Assembly: GCF_033542235.1 (NCBI RefSeq) | Contig: NZ_JAWRCU010000003.1 | Location: 372,001-436,000, forward strand | Length of the DNA: 64,000 nt | Origin: JAWRCU01 sp033542235 | GTDB lineage: Bacteria > Pseudomonadota > Alphaproteobacteria > Rhizobiales > Rhizobiaceae | Reading direction: 5' to 3' | Part shown: one piece after another, positions 1 through 9,867 of the stretch | How the letters are laid out: every line of letters starts with the position of its first letter | Position numbering within the stretch: the first letter of the stretch is position 1 | Notes under the pieces: generated by a model | Database searches by the model: none | The model's input: only the letters and a program-made list of their open reading frames with translations | Told to the model about the DNA's origin: nothing | Program-made: the position numbers and the translations under genes

Positions 1-789
1 CATGTCGCCGGCGTTGCGCGTAGCATTGTCCATGGCCGTCATCTTGGCGCCCATCTCGCCGGCCGCATTCTCGAGCAGCGCCCGGAATATCTGCACGGCG
101 ATGTTGCGCGGGATAAGGTCGGACAGGATCTCGCCCGGTTCCGGCTCATATTCGTAGATTGCCGTCGCGCCGTTCTCTGCCTTTTCGGCCTCGGGCGGCG
201 CGGCGGGGATCACCTGCAGCGCCGTCGGCACCTGGCTGATCACCGACTTGAACTCGGAATAGAAGATTGTGCAGACGTCGAACTGGCCGTCGTTGAAGAG
301 GGCGATCACCTTCTTGGCGATCGCATCGGCGTTGGCGAAGCCGATCTGCTTCACCTCACGCAGCTCGATGCGGTCGATGATGAGCCTGCCGTAGTCGCGC
401 TTGAGGTTGTCGTAGCCCTTCCTTCCGACGGTGATGATCTTCACCGTCTTGCCGTCAGCCAGCAGGCTGCGGATACGCTCGCGCGCAAAGCGCGCGATCT
501 GGCTGTTGAAGCCGCCGCAGAGCCCGCGCTCGGCAGTGCAGACCACGAGCAGCTGGACATCGTCCCGGCCGTGCCCCGTCATCAGCGCCGGGGCGTCGCT
601 GCCCCCGCCGACTGCCTGGGCAATGTTGGCCAGCACCGAAGCCATGCGCTGGGAATAGGGGCGCGCGGCCTCGGCGGCCTCCTGCGCACGACGCAGCTTC
701 GCCGCGGCGACCATCTGCATCGCCTTGGTGATCTTCTGCGTCGCCTTCACCGAGGCGATGCGGTTGCGGAGATCTTTGAGCGAGGCCAT
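1..789 (-). CDS. atpG: ATP synthase F1 subunit gamma, 3'-truncated by window edge
   Basis: Central rotor shaft of the F1 sector, coupling proton flow through Fo to ATP synthesis at the catalytic sites. The reading frame from ATG at 789-787 begins MASLKDLRNRIASVKATQKI, the family N-terminal helix, and continues in frame for 263 codons to the window edge. The conserved TAERGLCGGFNSQ segment lies about a third of the way in, and the conserved C-terminal helix (GAKMTAMDNATRNA) is running out at the edge. About 30 residues are missing. It is 20 bp downstream of atpA in the same operon, and atpD and atpC would be expected next. Confidence 0.97.
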   Translation of the reverse strand, partial: MASLKDLRNRIASVKATQKITKAMQMVAAAKLRRAQEAAEAARPYSQRMASVLANIAQAVGGGSDAPALMTGHGRDDVQLLVVCTAERGLCGGFNSQIARFARERIRSLLADGKTVKIITVGRKGYDNLKRDYGRLIIDRIELREVKQIGFANADAIAKKVIALFNDGQFDVCTIFYSEFKSVISQVPTALQVIPAAPPEAEKAENGATAIYEYEPEPGEILSDLIPRNIAVQIFRALLENAAGEMGAKMTAMDNATRNAGDM

Positions 790-809
790 CCGTTCAGCGT
801 CCCGTCAGC

Positions 810-2338
<1,529 letters not shown>

Positions 2339-2339
<1 letters not shown>

Positions 2340-2899
2340 CAGCCGACCTCTTTCAGTGCAAGCTTGAGCGAAGAGAGTTTGGTTTTGAGCGACGTGTCGA
2401 TCTGGCGCGAGCCCATCCTGACGATGAGGCCGCCGAGAAGGGAGGGATCGACCTTGACGGCGATCGACACATCCTTGCCGGCAACACCCTTGAGCGTCGC
2501 CTTGAGCTCGACTTCCTGCTCGGGCGTCAGCGCATGCGCCGAGGTGACCTCGGCGGCAGCCTCGCCGCGCGCCTCGGAGGCAATGCGCCGGAAGGCAGTT
2601 ATGATGGCAGGGAGCGCAAACAGGCGGCGGTTCTTCGCGACCACGCGCAGGAAGTTGCCGGTAAGGCCCGTGATGCCCGCCTTGTCGAGCACCGCGGCGA
2701 TCGCCTTCGACTGCTCTTCTGCCGAGAAGACCGGGCTCTTGATCAGGCGCGCGAGATCGGCGCTCGAATTCAGCATCGCCTGAAAATCGCCCAGAGTCTT
2801 TTCGACCACCGCTACGGCCTTGGCTTCGGCAGCAAGCTCATAGAGGGAGCCGGCATAGCGTTCGGCGACTGCTGAGATGGAAGAACCAGATTTGGCCAC
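2339..2899 (-). CDS. atpH: ATP synthase F1 subunit delta
   Basis: Peripheral-stalk subunit that ties F1 to the b subunits of Fo. It has 186 residues, normal for alphaproteobacteria, with the conserved start region SAVAERYAGSLYELA and the C-terminal GGLIVRMGSRQIDTSLKTKL motif. The start is GTG at 2899-2897, preceded by the purine-rich ribosome-binding stretch AGGGAAAGAAG (minus strand, about 2908-2918). It is the first gene of the operon. In many Rhizobiaceae priA lies directly upstream; here priA is about 18 kb away. Confidence 0.96.
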
Positions 2900-3136
2900 G
2901 GACCGTCGCTTCTTTCCCTGACAGGCCGCAAGATTTGTGGCGCGAGCACTGGACTCTGGCTAAATCTCTGACCTTATTGATTTTTCTAAGGCCGGAACAG
3001 CGCGCGGGGCGAGACCTCCAGCCAAAAGTCGATTGCCGTCTAGCACAGGCATTTGCCGACCGCAACACGGTCTCCCGCGTGGTTTTCGGCGAGTTTTGTC
3101 GCAGCCTTGCGGCGTCGCGCCGAAATGGCCGTCGAT

Positions 3137-3532
3137 TCAGGAAATGAAGCCCAGCGCAAAGGCTAGCGGCAGGCCGGCAAGCGCGAGCTCGACCACGAAC
3201 CAAATCCAGTTGTAGATCGTGTTGCCGCGGTCGGAGAGGATCGAGATCAGCCTGCCGAAAGCCGTGAAGAGCCAGGAGAAACCAAGCGCCAGATAGAGAA
3301 GCGGCTGAGCGAGCAGAATGGATGTGATACCGACGCCGAGATGGAAGCCAGCGATCGTAGCGCGCGTCGCCGCCACCGTCCCGGGGTGGTCAGGCGCTGC
3401 CTGCACGCGCAGTATCCTCAACCCGATATTGGGGAGGAAGAGCATGATGAGGCCGAACAGCACGGTGACTGCCGCCGAGGACCAGCCAAACCATTCGCCC
3501 TGCGTCGTCGGCCAGGGAAAAGAGAACTCCAT
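3137..3532 (-). CDS. Small four-helix membrane protein (DUF4345-like)
   Basis: Inner-membrane protein of 131 residues with no known function. Four hydrophobic segments are visible at roughly residues 18-40, 60-80, 82-98 and 108-130, separated by short charged loops. Size and topology resemble DUF4345-type proteins, but I see no diagnostic motif. The ATG at 3532 has a strong GGAGGGG ribosome-binding site. It is divergent from the methyltransferase that starts 71 bp away, and is probably the first gene inserted upstream of atpH. Confidence 0.7.
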   Translation of the reverse strand: MEFSFPWPTTQGEWFGWSSAAVTVLFGLIMLFLPNIGLRILRVQAAPDHPGTVAATRATIAGFHLGVGITSILLAQPLLYLALGFSWLFTAFGRLISILSDRGNTIYNWIWFVVELALAGLPLAFALGFIS

Positions 3533-3602
3533 GACTGCCCCTCCAGAATCGGCATCGGAGCATATTATCCTTAGCGCGGCCGGACGCTAGTCGGAGGGGT
3601 GA

Positions 3603-4136
3603 TTGACGAAAGAGAGCGGGGCGATTCCCACACGAATTGTCTGGTCGGTCGAGCGGCTCGGGGTCGAGCCAGCCGACCGGTTGCTGGAAATCGGCTGTGG
3701 CCGGGGCGTGGCGGCATCGCTGATTTGCGCAAAGCTGAAAACCGGGCATCTGACCGCCGTCGATCGCTCTATGGCCGCCATCGAGACGGCTCGTGAGCGC
3801 AATGCCGAGCATGGGATGGCGGGCAAGGTGAGCTTCGTCGAAACAGCGCTCGCCGAACTGGACCGCAACGCCGGACCTTTCGACAAAGCATTCGCGATCA
3901 ACGTCAACCTTTTCTGGATCGATCCTCGCCGCGAGCTGCCGGTTGTTTGTGACGTGCTCGGGCCCGGCGGACAACTGCTGCTGTTTTACGAGCCGCCTTC
4001 GATCGCACAGCGGAGCAAGGCCAGGGAACTCTGCTACGCGAATCTCGAGCGGCACGGGTTTTCTGTCGATGCGATCTTCGAGGACGATATCGGGGCATCC
4101 CCTTTGCTGGGGATCGTCGCCAGACCGATCGGTTGA
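3603..4136 (+). CDS. Class I SAM-dependent methyltransferase
   Basis: Predicted small-molecule methyltransferase of 177 residues. The SAM-binding motif I is VEPADRLLEIGCGRGVAASL (residues 20-39), followed by an acidic residue after strand 2 (LTAVDRSMAAIETA), the pattern that binds the SAM ribose. Motif II/III is seen at NLFWIDP and GPGGQLLLFYEPP. I chose the TTG at 3603 because GGAGGGG lies five bases upstream. The substrate cannot be told. It is divergent from the 3137-3532 membrane protein and convergent with doxX. Confidence 0.85.
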   Translation: MTKESGAIPTRIVWSVERLGVEPADRLLEIGCGRGVAASLICAKLKTGHLTAVDRSMAAIETARERNAEHGMAGKVSFVETALAELDRNAGPFDKAFAINVNLFWIDPRRELPVVCDVLGPGGQLLLFYEPPSIAQRSKARELCYANLERHGFSVDAIFEDDIGASPLLGIVARPIG

Positions 4137-4179
4137 TGCCGCACCCGAGTCGAATGTCAGCGATCAAATCGCCAAACAC

Positions 4180-4542
4180 TCAACACGTCGCGGCGAGCAA
4201 AAGTCCGCCAGCAACCGCCACATTGATGATGAAGCCGGAGCGCAGCATTTGCCGCTCAGCTCCGGAATAGCGCCAGAAATCGAGTGCAAGCAGGCTTGCC
4301 GCTGCCGTGAATCCGACAAGTGCAAAGGCGGCATAGGCTCTCGCGAGGTTGATCACGACGCAAAGCCCCGCCGCGATCTCCATGAAGGAGCCGGCGCCCA
4401 GCAGTAACGGCACCGGCGCCGGGAAGCCGCGCTCTTTCAGTTGGGCGCTGACCGTCCTGAAGTTCAGAGAATGCTCGGTGCCCGCCCAGACGAACACGCC
4501 GCCGAGCAGCACGTAGCCCAAATCATGCAGGAGATCGAACAT
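4180..4542 (-). CDS. DoxX-family membrane protein
   Basis: Inner-membrane protein of 120 residues with four predicted helices and the DoxX-type first helix DLGYVLLGGVFVWAGTEHSL. DoxX proteins are linked to thiol and redox stress in some bacteria, but the biochemical role is generally unclear. It follows the VOC gene by eight bases on the same strand, and the AraC-type regulator lies just upstream of that, so the three probably form one small stress or detoxification unit. Confidence 0.8.
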   Translation of the reverse strand: MFDLLHDLGYVLLGGVFVWAGTEHSLNFRTVSAQLKERGFPAPVPLLLGAGSFMEIAAGLCVVINLARAYAAFALVGFTAAASLLALDFWRYSGAERQMLRSGFIINVAVAGGLLLAATC

Positions 4543-4550
4543 GACGACGT

Positions 4551-4907
4551 TCAGCGGGCCGACCAGACAGCGAGTTCGTAACCGTCCGGGTCGGTGAAGT
4601 GGAAGCGGCTGCCGCCGGGAAAATCGTACGGCGGTTTGGCGATCATGCCTCCGGCCGCTTTCATTTGCTCGAGCGTTTCCTTGAGATCGTCCGCATAGAG
4701 GATGACCAAAGGTCCGCCCGACGGTGTGACCGCGCCGATCGTAGTAAAGCCTCCCTTCAACCGGCCATCGGCGAATTCGCAGTATTCGGGCCCGTAATCG
4801 GTGAAGGTCCAGCCGAAGGCGCTGCCGTAGAAATGCTTCGAGCGCGCGATGTCTCGGACATTGAACTCGACATAGTCGATCTGCCGGTCGTTGCTTGCCG
4901 TGCCCAT
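4551..4907 (-). CDS. VOC (glyoxalase/bleomycin-resistance) family protein
   Basis: Single vicinal-oxygen-chelate domain of 118 residues: IDYVEFNVRDIARSKHFYGSAFGW at the N-terminus and SRFHFTDPDGYELAVW at the C-terminus, giving one beta-alpha-beta-beta-beta repeat pair. Such proteins act as metal-dependent lyases or isomerases or as ligand-binding proteins; the substrate is not inferable. The longer frame reaches 5024, but the ATG at 4907 has a good TCGGAG site seven bases upstream and starts exactly at the domain, so the upstream residues are rejected. It lies between the AraC regulator and doxX. Confidence 0.87.
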   Translation of the reverse strand: MGTASNDRQIDYVEFNVRDIARSKHFYGSAFGWTFTDYGPEYCEFADGRLKGGFTTIGAVTPSGGPLVILYADDLKETLEQMKAAGGMIAKPPYDFPGGSRFHFTDPDGYELAVWSAR

Positions 4908-4978
4908 TGCCAAACTCCGATAGTTGAGCTTGCCAAATTCGCCGAGACGCGACTGAAAATCTTGAATGAAACGGCCAA

Positions 4979-5830
4979 TCAGGGCCTGAGCTGGCGCAGA
5001 AATGTCAGGGCGGTCATGCCGCACAGCGACTGGATCTCGCGGCTCAGATGCGGCTGATCGGCATAACCTGCGTCGAATGCGAGCGCGGACAATCGAGCAC
5101 TGCGATCAGAGCGCGCCAGCGACAGGAATCTCTGAAAGCGAAGAATGCGGCTCAATGTCTTCGGCCCATATCCAAAATAATCGTGACTTCGCCGTCTCAG
5201 GGTCCGCTCGCTGACATCGAGCCGGTCGAGCAGCAAAGACATCGCGCGGTTGCCTTCGCGTGAGGCTCGACCGGCCACGCTGAAAATTGCCGCCGCATCC
5301 TGCGCGACGGGCTCGATGTCGGCGGTCACGCCGAGAAGGAGTTGCTGCAGCAGCTGAGCCTGCTCGCTGGTCGTGGTCTTCTCGCTCAACCGCCCTGTAA
5401 GCTCGTGCGCCCTGTTGCCCCAGAACTCCGTCAGCTCGACCTCGCGGCCGACGATTTCCGTCATGGGCAGACCGAGCCATCGCGTCGCCGCCCCCGGTTG
5501 GAACCGCATGCCGAGGATTGTCGACCCGGGCCTCAGATCCGGCAAGGCCGCTGTGAGGTCCGGCCCTGCGACCATGAGCCTGCCGTCGCGCCAGAGCAGG
5601 TCGACGCAACCGTCGGGAACGACGGCGATCGCACCGGTGTGGTCGGCGGGAACCGCATGCGTCCATACACAACGGAAATGCGGCTGCAGGCGAGCCGACG
5701 GTGCGAACTCAGAATAACGCCCGACTGTGCCGGCAAGGGCCTTGTCGAGCGACAGGTCCGCCGCGATGCCCTTCAGCCGGGCATTCTCCTGCTCCAAATG
5801 CCGCAGGCGCTTCATCTCCGGCGGCAGCAC
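4979..5830 (-). CDS. AraC-family regulator with IS3 orfA-derived N-terminus
   Basis: From about residue 36 this is a normal AraC-type protein: an N-terminal ligand-sensing domain (YSEFAPSARLQPHFRCVW, VVPDGCVDLLW, GMRFQPGAA) and a C-terminal double helix-turn-helix (about residues 195-283, FGYGPKTLSRILRFQRFL, FDAGYADQPHLSREI). The first ~33 residues (LPPEMKRLRHLEQENARLKG... ADLSLDKA) instead match the leucine-zipper part of IS3-family OrfA. The frame opens at GTG 5830; an ATG at 5815 is also possible. The native start was probably lost when the element landed. It may regulate the VOC/doxX genes downstream. Confidence 0.75.
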   Translation of the reverse strand: MLPPEMKRLRHLEQENARLKGIAADLSLDKALAGTVGRYSEFAPSARLQPHFRCVWTHAVPADHTGAIAVVPDGCVDLLWRDGRLMVAGPDLTAALPDLRPGSTILGMRFQPGAATRWLGLPMTEIVGREVELTEFWGNRAHELTGRLSEKTTTSEQAQLLQQLLLGVTADIEPVAQDAAAIFSVAGRASREGNRAMSLLLDRLDVSERTLRRRSHDYFGYGPKTLSRILRFQRFLSLARSDRSARLSALAFDAGYADQPHLSREIQSLCGMTALTFLRQLRP

Positions 5831-5961
5831 GCTGGAATACTTCTTGCGCCAGTTGTAGAGCGTCGCGTCGCTGATCCCGGCGTTCCGGCAGACCTCCCCA
5901 GCGGTGTGTCGTCCTTCAGCACGAACGCGATCTGCGCCTGAGTGAACTCCGATGCCTTCAT
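5735..5961 (-). pseudogene. Relic of IS3-family transposase orfA, frameshifted
   Basis: Reading from ATG 5961 gives MKASEFTQAQIAFVLK, the canonical start of IS3-group OrfA, followed by a frame change. In the next frame GEVCRNAGISDATLYNWRKK and then PPEMKRLRHLEQENARLK complete the helix-turn-helix and zipper of the same protein. A base appears to have been lost at the run around 5900. Homology ends near 5735, inside the AraC-family gene; no orfB is present. AAGGAG is preserved ahead of ATG 5961, and the conserved-looking stretch to about 6030 may be the old left end of the element. Confidence 0.85.
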
Positions 5962-6109
5962 GGAATGTCTCCTTGCTCCGATCACGGGATCATAAGCAGA
6001 AAGTTCCAACTCCGAATGGCCCAATTTACCGGTGGCGCGTCAGGGCTGAGCGGCTTGAGAGCAAAAACGTCCGTCAACCGGCATTTCAGTTTGGTTCGCG
6101 ACCGAGCCC

Positions 6110-6874
6110 TCATTTCGTCAAATAGCCGCCGTCGGCCTCGTAGCACGCACCAGTGACGAAAGAGGCGGCGTCCGAAAGCAGGAAGAGGATGACGCTCGTA
6201 ATTTCATCAGCCCGCCCGACACGGCCCATTGGATGAAGCGACGCCGCGGCCTTCTTTTTTTCGTTGCTGAGATGACCAAGTAACGGCGTTTCGACGAAAC
6301 CTGGCGCGACGGCATTGATGCGTATCCCATGCGCCGCATGATCCAGCGCCGCTGCCTTTGTAAGGCCGATCACGCCGTGCTTGGCCGCCGTATAGGCGGG
6401 CTGCCCGGGGAAAGCGCGAAGACCCATGATGGAAGCGATGTTGACGATCGAGCCGCCACCGCATGCGAGCATTTTCGGGATCTGGTAACGGACCGCATGG
6501 AACACGCCGGTCAAGTTCACGGCGATGATCCTGTCCCATTGCTCGGCCGGATATTGCGCTGTCTCACAACGCGGCAGGTCGATCCCGGCGGAATTGACCG
6601 CAAAATCGAGCCGTCCGAAATGTCCCACCCCGCGGGCGATCGCTGTTTCGACGCTTGCGTTCGAAGCGACATCGACCTCAAGAGCAAGCGCATCATGTCG
6701 TGATAGCGTTGCAGCAAAGGCCGCCAGCCGTTCCCCGTCACGATCTGCCAGAATGAGTCTTACGCCTAAATCGGCAAGCATGCGGGCAGTCGATGCCCCG
6801 ATGCCCGAGGCAGCCCCCGAGACAAACGCGACCTTGCCGGCGAAGGCGTCGGGATGGAGGAGAGGAAATGTCAT
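6110..6874 (-). CDS. SDR-family NAD(P)-dependent oxidoreductase
   Basis: Classical short-chain dehydrogenase of 254 residues. The nucleotide-binding motif is VSGAASGIG (residues 18-26), NSAG replaces the usual NNAG, and the catalytic set is N...S (IVNIASIMG) with YTAAK. It ends in the typical SDR tail EADGGYL. An acidic residue after strand 2 (LADRDGE) suggests NAD rather than NADP. It is the last gene of the minus-strand catabolic cluster, 42 bp after the XRE-cupin regulator. The substrate is probably a secondary alcohol or keto intermediate. Confidence 0.92.
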   Translation of the reverse strand: MTFPLLHPDAFAGKVAFVSGAASGIGASTARMLADLGVRLILADRDGERLAAFAATLSRHDALALEVDVASNASVETAIARGVGHFGRLDFAVNSAGIDLPRCETAQYPAEQWDRIIAVNLTGVFHAVRYQIPKMLACGGGSIVNIASIMGLRAFPGQPAYTAAKHGVIGLTKAAALDHAAHGIRINAVAPGFVETPLLGHLSNEKKKAAASLHPMGRVGRADEITSVILFLLSDAASFVTGACYEADGGYLTK

Positions 6875-6916
6875 GGCTTCACCGACCCTGCCGCGACGGC
6901 GTCCCGAAAGGCCTGC

Positions 6917-7501
6917 CTATTTGTAGACACCCACCCAGATGATGATGGTCGGTTCAGTTTTCGATGGATTGCGGGAACGATAGGTGGACGACCGGTTGAA
7001 GCGATAGCTGTCGCCCTCGAAGAGTTCGTACTTCTCGTCGTCCACCCAGAGTTCCAGCCGCCCTTTCAGGATGTAGCCGTATTCGGCGCCGGCGGTCGGC
7101 ACGTTCTTAGGTTCGGTCTCCAGGCCGGGTTCGAAAGTCGACATCATGAATTCGACGTCGGGATCGAGCTGCGGCGTCAGAAGCTCGGTGCGCGCGCCTT
7201 GATGCAACATGAAGCGACGCTGATTGCCGCGCACGATGATCTCTTTCTCCCGCTCGGCCTCGGGCTGTTTCTTCTCCAGCTCCACGAACCAGCTCATCGG
7301 CACGCCGAAGATGGTGCACGCGGCATAAAGATCCTTCAGCGTCGGCTGCGACAGACCGCGCTCGAGCTGGCTGACATAGCCGGTTGACCGGTTCAGCCCA
7401 TCGGCAAGCTGCTGAATGGTAATGCGGCGAGATCGGCGCAATTCACGGAGCGTTTTGCCTACGTGATCCGGCGCCCAGGCCTCGGCATCAGTATTAAACA
7501 T
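6917..7501 (-). CDS. XRE-family regulator with C-terminal cupin domain
   Basis: The N-terminal helix-turn-helix (residues 14-70, LRELRRSRRITIQQLADGLNR... YVSQLERGLSQPT) is fused to a cupin barrel (about residues 115-192, EYGYILKGRLELWVDDE and GDSYRFN). This PuuR-like layout is common in local regulators of amine and amino-acid catabolism, where the cupin senses the ligand. It lies between two SDR genes. AATTCA-N9-TGAATT, 17-37 bases upstream of its start, may be its own operator. Confidence 0.9.
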   Translation of the reverse strand: MFNTDAEAWAPDHVGKTLRELRRSRRITIQQLADGLNRSTGYVSQLERGLSQPTLKDLYAACTIFGVPMSWFVELEKKQPEAEREKEIIVRGNQRRFMLHQGARTELLTPQLDPDVEFMMSTFEPGLETEPKNVPTAGAEYGYILKGRLELWVDDEKYELFEGDSYRFNRSSTYRSRNPSKTEPTIIIWVGVYK

Positions 7502-7517
7502 TGAACATAACCTAACA

Positions 7518-7538
7518 AATTCACTTCCATGATGAATT
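7518..7538. promoter_or_regulatory. Inverted repeat upstream of XRE-cupin gene, candidate operator
   Basis: The sequence AATTCA-N9-TGAATT has perfect 6-base arms and lies just upstream of the regulator's start at 7501. The position fits autoregulation. Binding by this protein is inferred from position only. Confidence 0.4.
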
Positions 7539-7612
7539 CGATCACACGCTTCATCAAGTCAACGCCCACCGCGGATTGGCGGGTTTCCAGAGCGGTTGTC
7601 CCCACAAGGTTT

Positions 7613-8380
7613 TTACCCGAACGTGCCCGCGGTCGTCCCCCCATCCAGAACATACACCATGCCATTGGCATAGCTTGCCTGCGGCGACAGCAAATGGCCG
7701 ATGGCATCGGCAACTTCGTCCGGACGGGCAAAACGGCCGAGGGGAACGCGGCGCTCGTAAAAAGCGCGATCGTAGATACCGCCATTCTCCTTCAGCAGAT
7801 CAGCCGCCATCGGCGTGTCGACAAAGGAAGGACACACGACATTGCTGCGCAATCCTTGCGGGCCGTGATCGAGCGCCATGCAACGGATCAAACCGACAAC
7901 ACCATGCTTTGAGGCGCAATAGGCTGCGTAACCGCGCGATCCACGAACACCGGAATCGGAACTGACTGCCACGAATGCCGAGGCCGTATTTTCCAGCAGG
8001 CGCGGAACGGCATGCCGCGCCAGCAGGAAGGGTCCTGTCAGGTTGACGGCTAGGGTCGTTTGCCAGGTTTCATCCGTCAGCGTCGTCACATCACCCTTTC
8101 GGGCAACGCCGGCAGCGGCAACGACGCCGGACAGAAAGCCGTATCGCTCAATCGCGCGCGTGACCGCAGAGGCAACATCGGCATCCGACGAAGCATCTCC
8201 CACTACTTCGAGCGTGGCGGCCCCCTTGCCTCGGCACATATCCGCGACTTCCGCCAGCGCCGGTGCATTGAGGTCGAACAAGGTGAGCGCTACGCTTTTG
8301 TTCGCGAGCGCCAGCACGGTTGCCTGTCCGATCCCGGAAGCAGCGCCGGAGACCAGAATGGATCTCTCGAATGTCGCCAT
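7613..8380 (-). CDS. SDR-family oxidoreductase
   Basis: Classical SDR of 255 residues: ILVSGAASGIGQA at the N-terminus, acidic residue after strand 2 (LFDLNAP), AAAG in place of NNAG, SSDSG followed by YCASK as the catalytic serine-tyrosine-lysine set, and the tail VLDGGTTAG. The start at ATG 8380 has a strong GGAGGG site; the longer frame to 8485 overlaps livF and is rejected. It is placed directly after livF in the operon, so it probably acts on the imported compound or an early intermediate. Confidence 0.92.
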   Translation of the reverse strand: MATFERSILVSGAASGIGQATVLALANKSVALTLFDLNAPALAEVADMCRGKGAATLEVVGDASSDADVASAVTRAIERYGFLSGVVAAAGVARKGDVTTLTDETWQTTLAVNLTGPFLLARHAVPRLLENTASAFVAVSSDSGVRGSRGYAAYCASKHGVVGLIRCMALDHGPQGLRSNVVCPSFVDTPMAADLLKENGGIYDRAFYERRVPLGRFARPDEVADAIGHLLSPQASYANGMVYVLDGGTTAGTFG

Positions 8381-8402
8381 GGGTCCCTCCGTGCGCTCTT
8401 TC

Positions 8403-9140
8403 TCATGCGCCGAGATAGGCCGCCTTGAGGTCCGGATCGTTGAGCACGTTGTGCGCCCCGCCCTCGACCGAACAGCGCCCCGCATCGATCACATAGGCAT
8501 AGTCGGCGATCTCCAGCGCCACTGTCGCATTCTGCTCGACGACAATGAGACTGATGCCCGATTTCGAGAGCGTGATGATGATCTCAAAGATTTGGTTGAT
8601 GATCTTCGGTGCGAGACCCAGCGAGGGCTCGTCGAGCATAAGCAGCTCGGGTGTTGCCATCAGTGAGCGGCCGATCGCCAGCATCTGCTGCTGTCCTCCG
8701 CTCATGCGGCTCGCCAGGGAATGGCGCCGTTCCTTCAGGATCGGGAACATGTCGTAGACCTGCGTACGGATCTCATCGAAACTGCGGCCACGACCGGATA
8801 TATAGCCGGCGAGCAGGTTCTCCTCGACAGTCAGCCGCTGCAGGATCTGCCGACCCTCCGGGCAGTGGGCGAGGCCAAGCCAGGCGACTTCTTCCGGCGG
8901 CAGGCCTCGGATCTGCCGGCCCTTGAACTCGATCTCACCGGAATAGATCTGCGTCAGGCCGGAAATGGACCGCAATGTCGACGTCTTGCCGGCACCGTTC
9001 GCGCCGATGATCGTGACGATCTCGCCGGCATGCACCTCAAGATCAATGCCGAACAATACCTGCGTGCGACCGTAACCCGCCTTGAGCCCGGCGACTTTGA
9101 GCAAGCTTCCGGATGTCGTCGAGTTCTTCCGTGGTTCCAA
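8403..9140 (-). CDS. livF: Liv-type ABC transporter ATPase (LivF-like)
   Basis: Cytoplasmic ATPase of a hydrophobic amino-acid-type (HAAT) uptake system. Walker A is GANGAGKT (about residues 45-52), the signature MSGGQQQM, Walker B LLMLDEPSLGLAP and the switch histidine is replaced in VVEQN, as is normal for LivF. The start is TTG at 9140, supported by a GGAGG site six bases upstream; it overlaps the end of livG by 98 bases. The gene is 22 bp upstream of the SDR at 7613-8380. Actual substrate unknown. Confidence 0.93.
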   Translation of the reverse strand: MEPRKNSTTSGSLLKVAGLKAGYGRTQVLFGIDLEVHAGEIVTIIGANGAGKTSTLRSISGLTQIYSGEIEFKGRQIRGLPPEEVAWLGLAHCPEGRQILQRLTVEENLLAGYISGRGRSFDEIRTQVYDMFPILKERRHSLASRMSGGQQQMLAIGRSLMATPELLMLDEPSLGLAPKIINQIFEIIITLSKSGISLIVVEQNATVALEIADYAYVIDAGRCSVEGGAHNVLNDPDLKAAYLGA

Positions 9141-9867
9141 GGTAGGCCTCCAGGACTCTTTCGTTCGTGCGCACCATGTCCGGCGTGCCGGAGCAAAGCA
9201 GCTCGCCGTAGTTCAAGACGTCGATTCGGTCCGAGATGGACATCACTAGGTCCATGTCGTGCTCGACGAGGATGATCGCGCGGTCTTGGCGTTTCAGGCC
9301 GGCGATCATGGCCGCCATGTCCTTTGTTTCGGTGTGGTTGAGCCCGGCCGCGGGCTCGTCGAGCAGCACGATCGGCGCCTCGGTGACGAAGGCTCGTGCC
9401 AATTCCAGCATCTTCTGGCGACCGTATGGCAGATCACCGGCAAGCACGTCCGCGACGTCGGACAGATGAAACCGCGCGAGGCAGGCGTGGCAGATGTCGA
9501 GCCGCTCGGCCTTGCGCAGGCGTTTTGCACCGCCAAGGAGGGTCACCCAGGATTGCGGGAAGAAGCAGACTTCCAGGTTCTCCAGAACCGTCATGCCGTC
9601 GAAGAGGCGTAGGTTCTGGTAGGTGCGCGCCACCCCGAGCCGGGCGATGCGGTGTTTCGGCAGTTTGCTGAGCTCCGTCGAGCCGAGCCGGATCGTGCCG
9701 GACGTCACGGTATAAGAACCGGCGATCATGTTGACGATGGTGGATTTACCCGCCCCGTTCGGCCCGATGATCGAGTAGATCGAGCCGACGTCGAAGGAAA
9801 GCGACAGGTTCTTGATCGCGACCAGCGATCCGAATTGCTTGCTTACGTTTTCGACGGCGAGAGCCAT
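9043..9867 (-). CDS. livG: Liv-type ABC transporter ATPase (LivG-like)
   Basis: Second ATPase of the HAAT system, 274 residues. Walker A GPNGAGKST (residues 34-42), signature replaced by the LivG-like LPYGRQK, Walker B IVLLDEPAAGLN, H-loop VEHDMD. The C-terminus past VLEAYLG is longer than usual by about 30 residues and overlaps livF in another frame. The open frame continues to 10263, but ATG 9867 begins the domain and overlaps the livM end by 25 bases, as expected of coupled transporter genes. Confidence 0.93.
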   Translation of the reverse strand: MALAVENVSKQFGSLVAIKNLSLSFDVGSIYSIIGPNGAGKSTIVNMIAGSYTVTSGTIRLGSTELSKLPKHRIARLGVARTYQNLRLFDGMTVLENLEVCFFPQSWVTLLGGAKRLRKAERLDICHACLARFHLSDVADVLAGDLPYGRQKMLELARAFVTEAPIVLLDEPAAGLNHTETKDMAAMIAGLKRQDRAIILVEHDMDLVMSISDRIDVLNYGELLCSGTPDMVRTNERVLEAYLGTTEELDDIRKLAQSRRAQGGLRSHAGIVRH

